Shown here: positions 8,616-16,859 of the stretch, one piece after another | How the letters are laid out: every line of letters begins with the position of its first letter | Numbering within the stretch: the first letter of the stretch is position 1 | Assembly (NCBI GenBank): GCA_963817035.1 | Contig: CAWFMM010000004.1 | Span: 1,240,001-1,304,000, forward strand | Origin: AC-49 sp963817035 | GTDB taxonomy: Bacteria; Actinomycetota; Thermoleophilia; Solirubrobacterales; Solirubrobacteraceae | Reading direction: 5' to 3' | Length of the DNA: 64,000 bases | Made by a program: the position numbers and the translations under genes | Notes under the pieces: generated by a model | The model's database searches: none | What the model saw: the letters and a program-made list of their open reading frames with translations, nothing else | What the model was told of the DNA's origin: nothing

Positions 8616-9035
8616 ATGGCGCCCGACGATCGTGACGCCTTCGGCAATGCGATCGACGACGACGACTCGCCGTCACCGACACCGGCCCTGATCCCGAACC
8701 TCGGGCGCTTCGCCGAGCCGCTCTCCCCGACCCCGAGCCTGACCTCGCCGCCGGCCGAGCCGCCGCCCGCCGAGCCGATGCCGGCCTTCCCGCCCGTGGC
8801 CCCGGGGGCGAACGCGGCGCTCGTGATCGGCCTGTTCGGGCTGTTCCTGCTCCTGCCGGCGCCGTTTGCCTGGTGGCGTGGCCGCGCGGTGCTGCGCCAG
8901 ATCGATGCATCCGGCGGGCGCCTCGGCGGCCGCTCGCAGGCACAGACCGCACGGCTGCTGGGGATCCTCGGCACAATCCTGCTCGTGTTGGCGATGATCG
9001 GCGAGATCAGCACGCGCAGTGGTCACGGCGGCTGA
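8616..9035 (+). CDS. Two-TM Pro-rich membrane protein of unknown function
   Basis: A 139-residue protein beginning 8 bases after ffh. It has an acidic N-terminus with DRDAFGNAIDDDD, a Pro-rich linker (about 20-65), and two hydrophobic segments (about 70-88 and 113-130) separated by RGRAVLRQIDASGGRLGGRS. The two-helix plus linker layout resembles DUF4190-type actinobacterial membrane proteins. The DAFGN(A/P)I motif reappears in the broken ORF just downstream, which suggests a tandem pair. Function unknown. Confidence 0.65.
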   Translation: MAPDDRDAFGNAIDDDDSPSPTPALIPNLGRFAEPLSPTPSLTSPPAEPPPAEPMPAFPPVAPGANAALVIGLFGLFLLLPAPFAWWRGRAVLRQIDASGGRLGGRSQAQTARLLGILGTILLVLAMIGEISTRSGHGG

Positions 9036-9054
9036 ACGCACCTGGAATCGGACG

Positions 9055-9169
9055 GTGCCGCTCGACGCCTTCGGCAATCCGATCGGGCCGTCCGCCGCGC
9101 CGCTGCGCGACGTTCTTCCTGGCGATGCAGATCCTCGGGATCGTGGTCGTGATCGCTACCGGTTCCTAG
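9055..9169 (+). pseudogene. Frameshifted small membrane protein related to its neighbour
   Basis: From GTG 9055 one frame reads VPLDAFGNPIGPSAAPLRD, echoing DAFGNAI in the preceding protein. Near 9111-9113 a shift of one base continues into FFLAMQILGIVVVIATGS and a stop at 9167-9169, which is an obvious membrane helix. Read without the shift, the first frame runs on into rpsP. The simplest reading is a 38-residue single-helix protein broken by one base; a sequencing error or a true frameshift are alternatives. Confidence 0.4.
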
Positions 9170-9222
9170 CACCACCACCGATCGACTACCCTTCCGGGTC
9201 GCAAACTCCGAGGAAGGCAAAC

Positions 9223-9492
9223 GTGGCGGTACGACTGAGGCTCACGCGTGTGGGCGGCAAGAAGGATCCAATTTGGCGCGTCGTCGTCGCTGACCAGCGC
9301 TCGCCGCGCGACGGTCGCGTGATCGAGATCGTCGGGCAGTACAACGCCCAGACCGACCCGTCGACGATCAAGCTCAACACCGAGCGCATCGACGCGTGGA
9401 TCGCCAAGGGCGCCCAGCCGACGGCGACGGTCAAGAAGTTGATGCGCATCCAGGCGGGCATCGACCAGGCCGAGGCCGCGTCCTCCTCCTAG
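9223..9492 (+). CDS. rpsP: 30S ribosomal protein bS16
   Basis: An 89-residue S16 with the family opening AVRLRLTRVGGKKDPIWRVV, followed by VADQRSPRDGRVIEIVGQYN and a shortened C-terminus. GTG 9223 is the start, supported by GAGGAAGG 6-7 bases upstream; the open frame continuing upstream belongs to the broken ORF. It begins the rpsP-khpA-rimM-trmD-rplS block, a classic co-transcribed set for 30S assembly and tRNA modification. Confidence 0.96.
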   Translation: MAVRLRLTRVGGKKDPIWRVVVADQRSPRDGRVIEIVGQYNAQTDPSTIKLNTERIDAWIAKGAQPTATVKKLMRIQAGIDQAEAASSS

Positions 9493-9507
9493 GCGGACTG
9501 GCTCGCC

Positions 9508-9741
9508 GTGCGCGAATTGCTCGAATACCTCGCGTCGAAGCTCGTCGACGAGCCCGATCGCGTCGAGGTCGAGCAGTTCGAGGAGGACGACGGCACGATC
9601 GTCCTCGAGCTGTCGGTCGCCGACGACGATTACGGCAAGATCATCGGCCGCGGCGGACGCACGGCCAACGCGCTGCGCACCGTGGTCAAAGCGGCCGCGG
9701 TCCACGAGGGCAAGCGCGTCATCGTCGACATCGTCGACTAG
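9508..9741 (+). CDS. khpA: KH-domain RNA-binding protein KhpA
   Basis: A 77-residue protein that is essentially one KH domain, with the RNA-binding loop IIGRGGRTANALRTVV and the flanking strands VELSVADDDYGK-like and VIVDIVD. KhpA works with KhpB as a global RNA chaperone affecting cell division and elongation in Gram-positives; a role here is inferred from family and position. The start is GTG 9508, 15 bases after rpsP, with rimM 15 bases downstream. Confidence 0.93.
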   Translation: MRELLEYLASKLVDEPDRVEVEQFEEDDGTIVLELSVADDDYGKIIGRGGRTANALRTVVKAAAVHEGKRVIVDIVD

Positions 9742-9756
9742 ATGGCTGATCGCTAG

Positions 9757-10257
9757 ATGGCTCCCGCCGACTGGCTGCACGCCGGCCGGGTCGGGCGCCC
9801 GCACGGCCTCGACGGCTCGTTCCACGTCACCCGCGGACGCTGGCTCCTGCTCGAGCCGGGCGCGACGGTGCGGGTCGGTGAGCGCGACCTCGTCGTCGAC
9901 CGCCGGGCCGGTACCGAGGATCGGCCGATCCTGCGCTTCGCGGGCGCTTCGAGCCGAGCCGATCTCGACGAGTTGCGCGGAACTGATCTGCTCGTGGCAC
10001 GGACCGCCGCACCGGCGCTGCCCGACGGCGAGTTCTGGGCCGAGGAGCTCGAGGGCTGCGCGGTCGTCGACGGCGAGGTTGAGGTCGGGGTCGTGATCGC
10101 AATGGTCGAGCTGCCGTCGTGCGAGGCGCTGCAGGTGCGCCGCTCGGCTGGTGACGAGCTGCTCGTTCCGATGGTCGAGGCCGCGGTGCGCAGCATCGAT
10201 ACCGAACGCCGTCGGGTCGATGTCGACCTCGCGTTCCTGGGGGAGGGCGCCGGCTGA
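9757..10257 (+). CDS. rimM: Ribosome maturation factor RimM
   Basis: A 166-residue protein with the RimM N-terminal barrel, opening with LHAGRVGRPHGLDGSFHVT. The characteristic LPDGEFWAEELEGCAVV links to a C-terminal PRC-barrel ending LLVPMVEAAVRSIDTERRRV. It assists 16S head-domain maturation by binding S19. Its stop overlaps the trmD start (TGATG at 10255-10259), so the two are translationally coupled. Confidence 0.93.
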   Translation: MAPADWLHAGRVGRPHGLDGSFHVTRGRWLLLEPGATVRVGERDLVVDRRAGTEDRPILRFAGASSRADLDELRGTDLLVARTAAPALPDGEFWAEELEGCAVVDGEVEVGVVIAMVELPSCEALQVRRSAGDELLVPMVEAAVRSIDTERRRVDVDLAFLGEGAG

Positions 10258-10955
10258 TGCAGATCGATGTCGTCACCCTGTTTCCGGACTGGTTTTCGTG
10301 GTTCACCCAGCAGCGTCATGTGTCAAACGCGCTGGCCGAGGGTCACGAGCTGCGGTTCCTCGACCCGCGACCGCACACGCCACTGACCGGCGGCCAGGTC
10401 GACGACACACCGTTCGGCGGTGGCGCCGGCATGGTGCTGCGCATCGACGCGATGGATGCCGCGCTGCGCGCCTTCTACGCCGACGCCGACCCGGTCGAGT
10501 TGCGCACCCGCCGGCGTGTCATCGCGATGATCCCCGGGGGCCGGATGCTGGACGAGTCCTACGTCCAGGAGCTCGCCGCCGAGGACGAGATCACGCTGCT
10601 GTGCGGGCGCTACGAAGGCTTCGACGAGCGGATCGTCGAGCACTTCGCCTCGGACACGCTGAGCGTCGGGCGCTACGTGCTGAGCGGCGGGGAGCTGGCG
10701 GCAATGGTGGTCTGTGACGCGGTGCTGCGAAAGCTGCCCGGAGCACTCGGACACGCTGACTCCGCCATCGAGGAGTCGTTCAGCGCCGCACTCGAAGGGC
10801 GCCCCGAATACCCGCACTACACACGGCCTGCGGAGTACCGCGGGTGGCGCGTTCCCGACGTCCTGCTCTCCGGTCACCACGAGGAGATCCGCACGTGGCG
10901 CCGCGACCGCAGTCTCGAACGTGGGGCGCAGAATCCCGGCTCTTCGCTACCATGA
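10257..10955 (+). CDS. trmD: tRNA (guanine-N1)-methyltransferase TrmD
   Basis: SPOUT-family enzyme that makes m1G37 next to the anticodon, preventing frameshifting. The 232 residues show MQIDVVTLFPDWF, the VDDTPFGGGAGMVL loop, and the knot motifs LLCGRYEGFDERI and LSVGRYVLSGGELAAMVV, then PEYPHYTRPAEYRGWRVPDV and LLSGHHEEIRTWRRDRSL. It overlaps rimM by one base, and rplS follows after 46 bases. Confidence 0.96.
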   Translation: MQIDVVTLFPDWFSWFTQQRHVSNALAEGHELRFLDPRPHTPLTGGQVDDTPFGGGAGMVLRIDAMDAALRAFYADADPVELRTRRRVIAMIPGGRMLDESYVQELAAEDEITLLCGRYEGFDERIVEHFASDTLSVGRYVLSGGELAAMVVCDAVLRKLPGALGHADSAIEESFSAALEGRPEYPHYTRPAEYRGWRVPDVLLSGHHEEIRTWRRDRSLERGAQNPGSSLP

Positions 10956-11001
10956 CTCGGCCGCGCGGGATTGCACGACGAGCCCGCGCCTTCTCTTTGC
11001 C

Positions 11002-11601
11002 ATGAGCACGGTCATCGAAAACCTCGAGCGCGTCCAGCTGCGCCGCGTCCCCGAGTTCCAGCCGGGGGACCGCGTCAAAGTCCATTTCCAGGTCATCGAG
11101 GGCACCCGCCGCCGCACCCAGGTCTTCGAGGGTGTCGTCATCAAGCGCCAGGGTCACGGCGTGCGCGAGACGTTCACTGTGCGCAAGCAGTCGTTCGGTG
11201 TCGGCGTGGAGCGCACGTTCCCCGTGCACTCGCCGAAGATCGAGCGCATCGAGGTCTCCGCCCGCGGCGACGTGCGCCGCGCCAAGCTCTACTACCTGCG
11301 TGACCGCGTCGGCAAGCGCGCCCGAGTGCGCGAGCGCCGTTACACCGGTCCCGAGCAGGCGGTCGAGCCCGGGCTGCTCTACGAGGAGCCCGAGGAGACC
11401 GGAGCGGTCGACGCCGAGGGCCACACCGCCGACGAGGTCGTCGATGCCGGTGGCGCCGCCGATACCGCGGTGGTCGGGGCTGCGCAGACGGAGACCGGCG
11501 CGGACGGCGAGGCGACCAGCGATGATGCGCCTGCGGAGGTCGCGGCAGAAGCCGACGCCTCCGGTGCCGACGCCGAGTCGGCGCCCTCCGACCAGGCCTG
11601 A
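11002..11601 (+). CDS. rplS: 50S ribosomal protein bL19 with a long acidic C-terminal extension
   Basis: The core (residues 1-115) is normal L19: IPEFQPGDRV-like opening RRVPEFQPGDRVKVHFQVIE, then RTQVFEGVVIKRQ and RVGKRARVRERRY. Residues 116-199 form an extra tail rich in Glu, Asp, Ala and Gly, for example VDAEGHTADEVVDAGGAAD, with no predicted fold. Usual L19 length is about 115-120. ATG 11002 was chosen because upstream in-frame sequence is trmD shadow. The neighbours confirm identity. Confidence 0.93.
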   Translation: MSTVIENLERVQLRRVPEFQPGDRVKVHFQVIEGTRRRTQVFEGVVIKRQGHGVRETFTVRKQSFGVGVERTFPVHSPKIERIEVSARGDVRRAKLYYLRDRVGKRARVRERRYTGPEQAVEPGLLYEEPEETGAVDAEGHTADEVVDAGGAADTAVVGAAQTETGADGEATSDDAPAEVAAEADASGADAESAPSDQA

Positions 11602-11618
11602 CCGCGGGGAGACAACCC

Positions 11619-12287
11619 ATGAAGTTCCCATGGTCGCGCGGATCTGAGGACGCGCCCAAAGAGCCGAAGGGCTTCGTCGGCCAGATCGTCGAGCTCGTTG
11701 TCATCGTCGCGGTCGCGCTCGGTCTGGCGCTGCTCATCCAGGCGTTCCTGATCAAGCCGTACCGGATTCCCAGCGGCTCGATGCTGCCGACGCTGAAGAT
11801 CGGCCAGCGGGTGCTCGTCAACCGCATCGGCAACAACTTCGGCGATCCGTCGATCGGCGACATCCTCGTCTTTCATCCGCCCGCCGGAGCCGCCGAGAGC
11901 GCGCCGACCTGCGGAGTGGCGAACTCGACATCGTCGGCCTGCCCGGTCTCGGTCAAGAAGGAGGACACGTCGACGAACTTCATCAAGCGCGTCGTCGCGG
12001 GCCCTGGGGACATGATGTACATCCGCGACGGACACGTGTATCGCAAGGCCAAGGGCTCCAACACGTTCAAGCGCGAGTCCGATGGCTACACCGCTGCCTG
12101 CGGCGCGACCGGTGACTCGTGCACGCTGTCCGATCCGATCACGATCCCGGCGGGACACTGGTTCATGATGGGCGACAACCGTGGCGAATCCGACGACAGT
12201 CGTTTCTGGGGCTCGATTCCCCGAAGCTGGATCATCGGCCAGGCGTTCTTCACCTACTGGCCGCCCAAGAGCATCGGGTTCCCGTAG
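11619..12287 (+). CDS. lepB: Type I signal peptidase (first of tandem pair)
   Basis: A 222-residue S26 peptidase with one N-terminal membrane helix (about 20-42). The catalytic Ser sits in YRIPSGSMLPTL and the catalytic Lys in TNFIKRVVAGPGD. Conserved boxes include FGDPSIGDILVFHPP and WFMMGDNRGESDDSRFWGSI. It removes signal peptides on the outer face of the membrane. An insert (about residues 87-113) carries two Cys. GGGGAG lies upstream of the ATG. A second copy lies 21 bases downstream. Confidence 0.95.
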   Translation: MKFPWSRGSEDAPKEPKGFVGQIVELVVIVAVALGLALLIQAFLIKPYRIPSGSMLPTLKIGQRVLVNRIGNNFGDPSIGDILVFHPPAGAAESAPTCGVANSTSSACPVSVKKEDTSTNFIKRVVAGPGDMMYIRDGHVYRKAKGSNTFKRESDGYTAACGATGDSCTLSDPITIPAGHWFMMGDNRGESDDSRFWGSIPRSWIIGQAFFTYWPPKSIGFP

Positions 12288-12308
12288 CCCGCTTGAGCTC
12301 GTCGCGCG

Positions 12309-12983
12309 ATGAGGGCCACGTGGTCGCGGCGCTCTGAGCAGGAGCCCGAGGATGCCAAGCCACCAAAGGGTTTGGCCGCGAAGGTCCTGGAGCTCATGTT
12401 GGTCGTCGTCGTCGCGCTTGGTCTGGCGCTGGTCATCCAGTGGCTGCTTGTCAAGCCCTACCGCATTCCGAGCCGGTCGATGGTGCCGACGTTGAGGGTC
12501 GGCCAGCGGGTACTCGTCAACCGGCTGGGCAACCGCTTCGGTGATCCGTCGATCGGCGACATCCTCATCTTCCATCCGCCCGTCGGCGCCGAGCACAATG
12601 ACGTGCACTGCGACCCCGAGACGCGGATCGACGAGAACTGCGCCAAGGCGATCGACCGCGAGGATACGAAGACGAACTTCATCAAGCGCGTGGTCGCGGG
12701 CCCCGGCGACGAGATCTTCATCCGCGACGGCCACGTGTACCGCAAGGGCAAAGGCGAGAACACGTTCAAGCGTGAGTCCGACGGCTACATCGCCCCGTGT
12801 GACCCAGGCCAGGGATGTGACTTTCCCACGCCGATCCTGATTCCACCCGGCCATTGGTTCATGATGGGCGACAACCGTGGCCAATCTGAAGACAGTCGTT
12901 ACTGGGGCTCGATTCCCCGAAGCTGGATCATCGGCGAGGCCGTGTTCACCTACTGGCCTCCCGATCGCATTGGGTTCCTCTAG
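12309..12983 (+). CDS. lepB: Type I signal peptidase (second of tandem pair)
   Basis: A 224-residue paralogue of the preceding gene, alike from the membrane helix to the C-terminus. The catalytic Ser motif is YRIPSRSMVPTL (SRS rather than SGS) and the Lys motif TNFIKRVVAGPGD, followed by WFMMGDNRGQSEDSRYWGSI. The N-terminus and the insert (AEHNDVHCDPETRIDENC) differ most, so substrate preference may differ. The pair looks like a recent local duplication. The start is ATG 12309. Confidence 0.95.
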   Translation: MRATWSRRSEQEPEDAKPPKGLAAKVLELMLVVVVALGLALVIQWLLVKPYRIPSRSMVPTLRVGQRVLVNRLGNRFGDPSIGDILIFHPPVGAEHNDVHCDPETRIDENCAKAIDREDTKTNFIKRVVAGPGDEIFIRDGHVYRKGKGENTFKRESDGYIAPCDPGQGCDFPTPILIPPGHWFMMGDNRGQSEDSRYWGSIPRSWIIGEAVFTYWPPDRIGFL

Positions 12984-13698
12984 CCCGCTCGAGGACGAGT
13001 TGGCGGCCGCGGTGCCGGAGGCCCCGCGGCCGGCTCGCCAGGCGCGCAAGGCGGCCAAGCGCCGCCGCAGCGGACGGCGGCTGTTCTCGTATGACCGTGA
13101 GCTCGGTGTGCGGTTCGTTGCCGGCGCCGACGAAGCGGGACGCGGCTGCCTTGCCGGGCCGCTCGTTGCCGCCGCGGTGCTGTTCGACCTCGAGGCGCTG
13201 ACGCTCTCCCAGCGCCGTGCGCTCGCTGCCCTGAATGACTCCAAGCAGCACACCCCCGAGGCCCGCGACCGGCTGTATCCGGTTGTGCTGCGGGCGGCCA
13301 CGAGCAGCGCGATCGTCTCCCGCTGCGTGACCGGGATCGACACCCGCGGGCTGCACAAGACGAACCTCGCCGCGCTGCGCGAGGCGCTGATGCGCGTCGC
13401 GGTGCCCGGCACGCTGTGTCTGACCGACGGCTTCCCGGTCGCCGACTTCGGCTTCGAGCAGCGCGCGGTGATCGACGGTGACGCCAAGTCCGCGGCGATC
13501 GCCGCCGCATCGATCCTCGCCAAGGTGACTCGCGATCGCTTCATGCATCGCGCCGATGCCTTGCACCCAGGCTGGGAGTTCGCCCGCCACGTCGGCTACT
13601 CGACGCCCGAGCACCGCGACGCGATCGCCCGCCGTGGCGTCTCGCCGCTGCACCGGATGTCGTTTCAGTCCACGGCCTACCAGCAGCTCGCGCTCTGA
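12970..13698 (+). CDS. rnhB: Ribonuclease HII
   Basis: Removes ribonucleotides and RNA from RNA-DNA hybrids. The core shows FVAGADEAGRGCLAGPLVAA (catalytic DE), LNDSKQHTPEARDRLY, LTDGFPVADF, IDGDAKSAAIAAASILAKV and HPGWEFARHVGYSTPEH. The start is uncertain. TTG 12970 overlaps the end of the signal peptidase gene and would couple translation, while GTG 13012 gives a shorter, more typical N-terminus. The Arg/Lys-rich leader before FSYDRELG is unusual either way. Confidence 0.92.
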   Translation: MGSSSPLEDELAAAVPEAPRPARQARKAAKRRRSGRRLFSYDRELGVRFVAGADEAGRGCLAGPLVAAAVLFDLEALTLSQRRALAALNDSKQHTPEARDRLYPVVLRAATSSAIVSRCVTGIDTRGLHKTNLAALREALMRVAVPGTLCLTDGFPVADFGFEQRAVIDGDAKSAAIAAASILAKVTRDRFMHRADALHPGWEFARHVGYSTPEHRDAIARRGVSPLHRMSFQSTAYQQLAL

Positions 13699-13716
13699 CG
13701 CAGGTTCGCCGGCTCA

Positions 13717-14082
13717 TCAGAACGCGCCCTCCAGATGGTCCAGCGCGACGAGCCGTCCCTGTGCGTCGATGACCACGCCGACCGCGTCGAAGCGAAGCTC
13801 CTGCGCACGCGGGCGGTCGATGACCTGAGCCAGGTAGGCCGCGCCCATCCGGCGCACCTGCTCGCGCTTGGCCGCGTCCAGCGACTCCCACGGCCCGCCC
13901 GCTCGTCGGCGCGTCTTGACCTCGCAGAAGACGAGCGTGTGCCCGTCGAAGGCGACCAGATCCAGCTCGCCCCAGCGGGTGCGGTGATTGCGCGCGACGA
14001 TCTCGTAGCCGAGGCGCTCGAAGTGGGCGGCGGCGAGCTCTTCGCCGCAGCGGCCGAGGTGGTGGCGCAGGTCGGTTGACAT
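13717..14082 (-). CDS. YraN/UPF0102 family nuclease-like protein
   Basis: A 121-residue protein with the UPF0102 pattern: GRCGEELAAAHFERLGYEIV, RTRWGELDLVAFDGHTLVF and CEVKTRRRAGGPWESLDAAK. The E-x-K with the upstream E and D fits a PD-(D/E)XK nuclease fold. The family often sits beside rnhB and comM, as here, and is suspected to act on DNA ends or Holliday junctions; that role is unproven. ATG 14082 gives MSTDLRHHLG. Convergent with rnhB. Confidence 0.9.
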   Translation of the reverse strand: MSTDLRHHLGRCGEELAAAHFERLGYEIVARNHRTRWGELDLVAFDGHTLVFCEVKTRRRAGGPWESLDAAKREQVRRMGAAYLAQVIDRPRAQELRFDAVGVVIDAQGRLVALDHLEGAF

Positions 14083-14227
14083 GCACTGAAGGTAGGCGCG
14101 CACCGGCGGGAAATGGCCCCGCGCGCGTCTGTTGTCACAGAGGCTTGACGCTTCTTTGCAGGCCGTGCGCGGAGTTGATTCCGCGCTGCGCAGACATGGC
14201 GCAGGTTGCTGCCTAGCGTGCTGTGAC

Positions 14228-15754
14228 ATGAACACCGCGCTGACCACGTTCTCGCTCGATGGCGTCGACGCCCGCCCGATCACCGTCGAGGTCGATGTGC
14301 GCCAGGGCCTGCCGAACTTCCTGATAGTCGGGCTCGGCGATCGTGCGGTGCGTGAGGCGCGCGAACGCGTGCGCGCGGCGATTCTCAACTCGGGCTTCGA
14401 GTTCCCGCAGCGGCGGATCGTCGTCAACCTGGCGCCGGCCCATGTGCGCAAGGTCGGCGCCTCGTTTGACCTGCCGATCGCCTGCGGAATCCTTGCCGCC
14501 AGCGGTCAGCTACCGGCGGCCGACCTGGCGAGGACGGCAGTGTTCGGCGAACTGTCGCTCACCGGCGAGGTGCGCCCGTGCGCGGGAACGCTGGCGGTCG
14601 CCGAAGGGGCCCGCCGGGCCGGGCTCGCCGCGCTGCTGCTGGCACCCGAGCGGGTCGACGAGGCCGCGCTGATCGAGGACCTCTCGGTGCGCGGTGCCGC
14701 CGACCTCGCGGGTATCGCCGCCGTTCTGCGCGGGGAGCGCAGTGACTGCGCGCCGACGATCGCGACGGTGGCGCCCGCCGAGCTTGTGCTCGGCATGCCG
14801 GACCTGTCCGACGTGCGCGGACAGGGGGAGGCTCTCGAGGCGCTGGTCATCGCCGCGGCTGGGGGGCACAACCTGTTGATGAGCGGGCCGCCCGGGGCGG
14901 GCAAGACGATGCTCGCCCGACGCTTGCCGTCGATCATGGCGCCGATGTCGCGGGCCGAGGCAATCGAGGTCACGCGTATCCACAGCGTGGCGGGGCTGCA
15001 CAGCGGCGGCGGGCTTGTCCCGATGCGTCCGTTTCGTGCACCGCACCACATGATCTCGGCTTCGGGCCTGGCCGGGGGAGGGGCGACTCCGCGCCCCGGC
15101 GAAGCGTGCCTGGCCCACAACGGCGTGCTGTTCCTCGACGAGCTCTCCGAGTTCCCGCGCGCATCGCTCGAGGCGTTGCGTCAGCCACTGGAGGACGGGC
15201 GCGTGGCGATCGTCCGCGGTCAGCGCAGTGCCATCTACCCGACGCGGTTCATGCTCGTCGCCGCCACCAATCCGTGTCCATGTGGTCACGGCGGCAGCCC
15301 ACGCTGCCACTGCACCGAGGCCGACCTCGCCCGCCACCGCCGGCGGCTGAGTGGTCCGCTGCTCGATCGCATCGACCTGCTCGTGACGGTCGCCAGGCCG
15401 TCGAGCGCGGCGCTGCGCGGCGCGCCGGCGACGAGCTCGGCCGGCGCGCGCGAGCGGGTGATCACGGCTCGCGAGCGCCAGCGCCAACGACTCGACGGAA
15501 CACCGGCGCGATGCAACGCCCAGATGGACCCGGTGCTCGTCGGCCGCCACGCGCAGCTCGACGCCAGAGCCGAACGCGTGCTGACCAGCGCGTATGACCA
15601 GGGTCGGCTCAGCGCCCGTGGCCGCGAGCGCGTCGTTCGTGTCGCTCGGACGATCGCCGATCTCGCCGCGCACGACGACATCTCCACAGCCGACGTGCTC
15701 AAGGCGCTGAGCCTCCGTCAGGACGCAGCCGGCGCAGCACGGGGAGTGGCATGA
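14228..15754 (+). CDS. comM: ComM/YifB-like AAA+ Mg-chelatase family protein
   Basis: A 508-residue protein with an N-terminal Lon-like domain (FSLDGVDARPITVEVDVRQG, PSGGRVRA-like RARERVRAAILNSGFEFPQR). The AAA+ chelatase-like domain follows with Walker A SGPPGAGKTMLA, FRAPHHMISASGLAGGG, Walker B NGVLFLDELSEF and the Cys-rich ATNPCPCGHG. ComM is a branch-migration helicase that integrates incoming DNA during transformation. ATG 14228 was chosen over longer frames. It overlaps dprA by ATGA (15751-15754). Confidence 0.94.
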   Translation: MNTALTTFSLDGVDARPITVEVDVRQGLPNFLIVGLGDRAVREARERVRAAILNSGFEFPQRRIVVNLAPAHVRKVGASFDLPIACGILAASGQLPAADLARTAVFGELSLTGEVRPCAGTLAVAEGARRAGLAALLLAPERVDEAALIEDLSVRGAADLAGIAAVLRGERSDCAPTIATVAPAELVLGMPDLSDVRGQGEALEALVIAAAGGHNLLMSGPPGAGKTMLARRLPSIMAPMSRAEAIEVTRIHSVAGLHSGGGLVPMRPFRAPHHMISASGLAGGGATPRPGEACLAHNGVLFLDELSEFPRASLEALRQPLEDGRVAIVRGQRSAIYPTRFMLVAATNPCPCGHGGSPRCHCTEADLARHRRRLSGPLLDRIDLLVTVARPSSAALRGAPATSSAGARERVITARERQRQRLDGTPARCNAQMDPVLVGRHAQLDARAERVLTSAYDQGRLSARGRERVVRVARTIADLAAHDDISTADVLKALSLRQDAAGAARGVA

Positions 15755-16839
15755 GCTCCTGGCCGTGCGCCGCATGTCTGCGCCGGACCTGGCTGCTGCG
15801 CGAGCTCGGCGGGGCGATTGAGATCGCCCGGCGCAACCGCCAGCGCCTGCCCGACATGCTCGCCCTGGGCGATCGCGTGCTCGCGCGCGCACTGCTGGAT
15901 GACCGCGGCGACGAGATCCTGCGCAGGGTTCGCGAACTCGATGCCGGCGCGCTGCACGCCGCCTATCCGGCGGCGGGGCTGGTCGCCATCTGTCGCCACG
16001 ACCCGCGCTACCCGTCGAGTTTGCTCGAGGACCGCGCGCCGCCGGCTGTCCTCGGGGCTCGGGGCCGGCTCGAGCTGCTCGAGGGCGAGGCGATCGCGGT
16101 CGTCGGCACGCGCCGCTGCTCGGCCGACGGGGCGGAGATCGCCCGCGGGCTCGGTCGCGGCCTCGCCGTGGCAGGTGTCACGGTCGTCTCGGGCATGGCG
16201 CTGGGGATCGACTCCGCCGCTCACGAGGGCGCGCTGCAGGCCGGCGGCCCGACGATCGCCGTGCTCGCCGGCGGTGCCGACGTCCCCTATCCGGCGCGCA
16301 AACGCACGCTCTACGCCGCCATCGCGCAGACCGGGCTGATCCTCGCTGAGCTGCCGCCGGGGACCGGCGCTCGGCGCTGGATGTTCCCGGCCCGCAACCG
16401 GATCATCGCCGCGCTGGCCGGAGCGACCGTCGTCGTCGAGGCGGCGCAGCGATCGGGATCGCTGATCACCGCCGAGCTCGCGCTGGAGACCGGGCGCGAG
16501 GTCGGCGCGGTACCCGGGCCGGTGCTGTCGTGGCGCTCGGCCGGGGTCAACGCGCTGCTGCGCGATGGCGCGACGCTGATCCGCGACGCGGCCGACGCGG
16601 TCGAGCTTGCGCTCGGCGTCGACGGCGCCGCGATCAACCGTGGCGACGGCCGCCTGGCCGGACTGCCGGCCGACCTGCGCGGCCTGCTCGCGCGCCTGAC
16701 CGGCGCCCACGCCTCGGTCGATGCGCTCGCCGCGAGCCCGACGGAGCTCGACGGCGTCCTCACCGGGCTCGCCGAGCTCGAGCTGCGCGGGCTCGTGCGC
16801 CGTGAGCCAGACGGGCGCTGGGCGCCAACCGCGGCCTGA
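15751..16839 (+). CDS. dprA: DNA-processing protein DprA
   Basis: Loads RecA on single-stranded DNA taken up during transformation. The 362 residues show an N-terminal SAM-like helical region with CAAC, then the Rossmann core IAVVGTRRCSADGAEIARGL, VSGMALGIDSAAHEGAL, AVLAGGADVPYPARKRTLY, FPARNRIIAALAGATVVVEA and GSLITAELALETGREVGAVP. A winged-helix end (about 300-360) follows. Overlap with comM indicates one competence/recombination operon. No DNA-uptake pilus genes are in the window. Confidence 0.95.
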   Translation: MSSWPCAACLRRTWLLRELGGAIEIARRNRQRLPDMLALGDRVLARALLDDRGDEILRRVRELDAGALHAAYPAAGLVAICRHDPRYPSSLLEDRAPPAVLGARGRLELLEGEAIAVVGTRRCSADGAEIARGLGRGLAVAGVTVVSGMALGIDSAAHEGALQAGGPTIAVLAGGADVPYPARKRTLYAAIAQTGLILAELPPGTGARRWMFPARNRIIAALAGATVVVEAAQRSGSLITAELALETGREVGAVPGPVLSWRSAGVNALLRDGATLIRDAADAVELALGVDGAAINRGDGRLAGLPADLRGLLARLTGAHASVDALAASPTELDGVLTGLAELELRGLVRREPDGRWAPTAA

Positions 16840-16859
16840 GCGGCGTCTATCCTCCCCTT

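Noticed and set aside
6893..9013. 706-codon leftward open frame opposite ffh and its neighbours
   Set aside because: It lies antisense to Ffh, whose motifs are unmistakable. The long frame is a by-product of GC-rich codon bias.
11379..13544. 721-codon leftward open frame across rplS, both signal peptidases and rnhB
   Set aside because: Antisense shadow; composition mirrors the paralogous lepB genes on the other strand.
16840..16859. TPP riboswitch before thiD
   Set aside because: Only 20 bases separate dprA and thiD, far too short.
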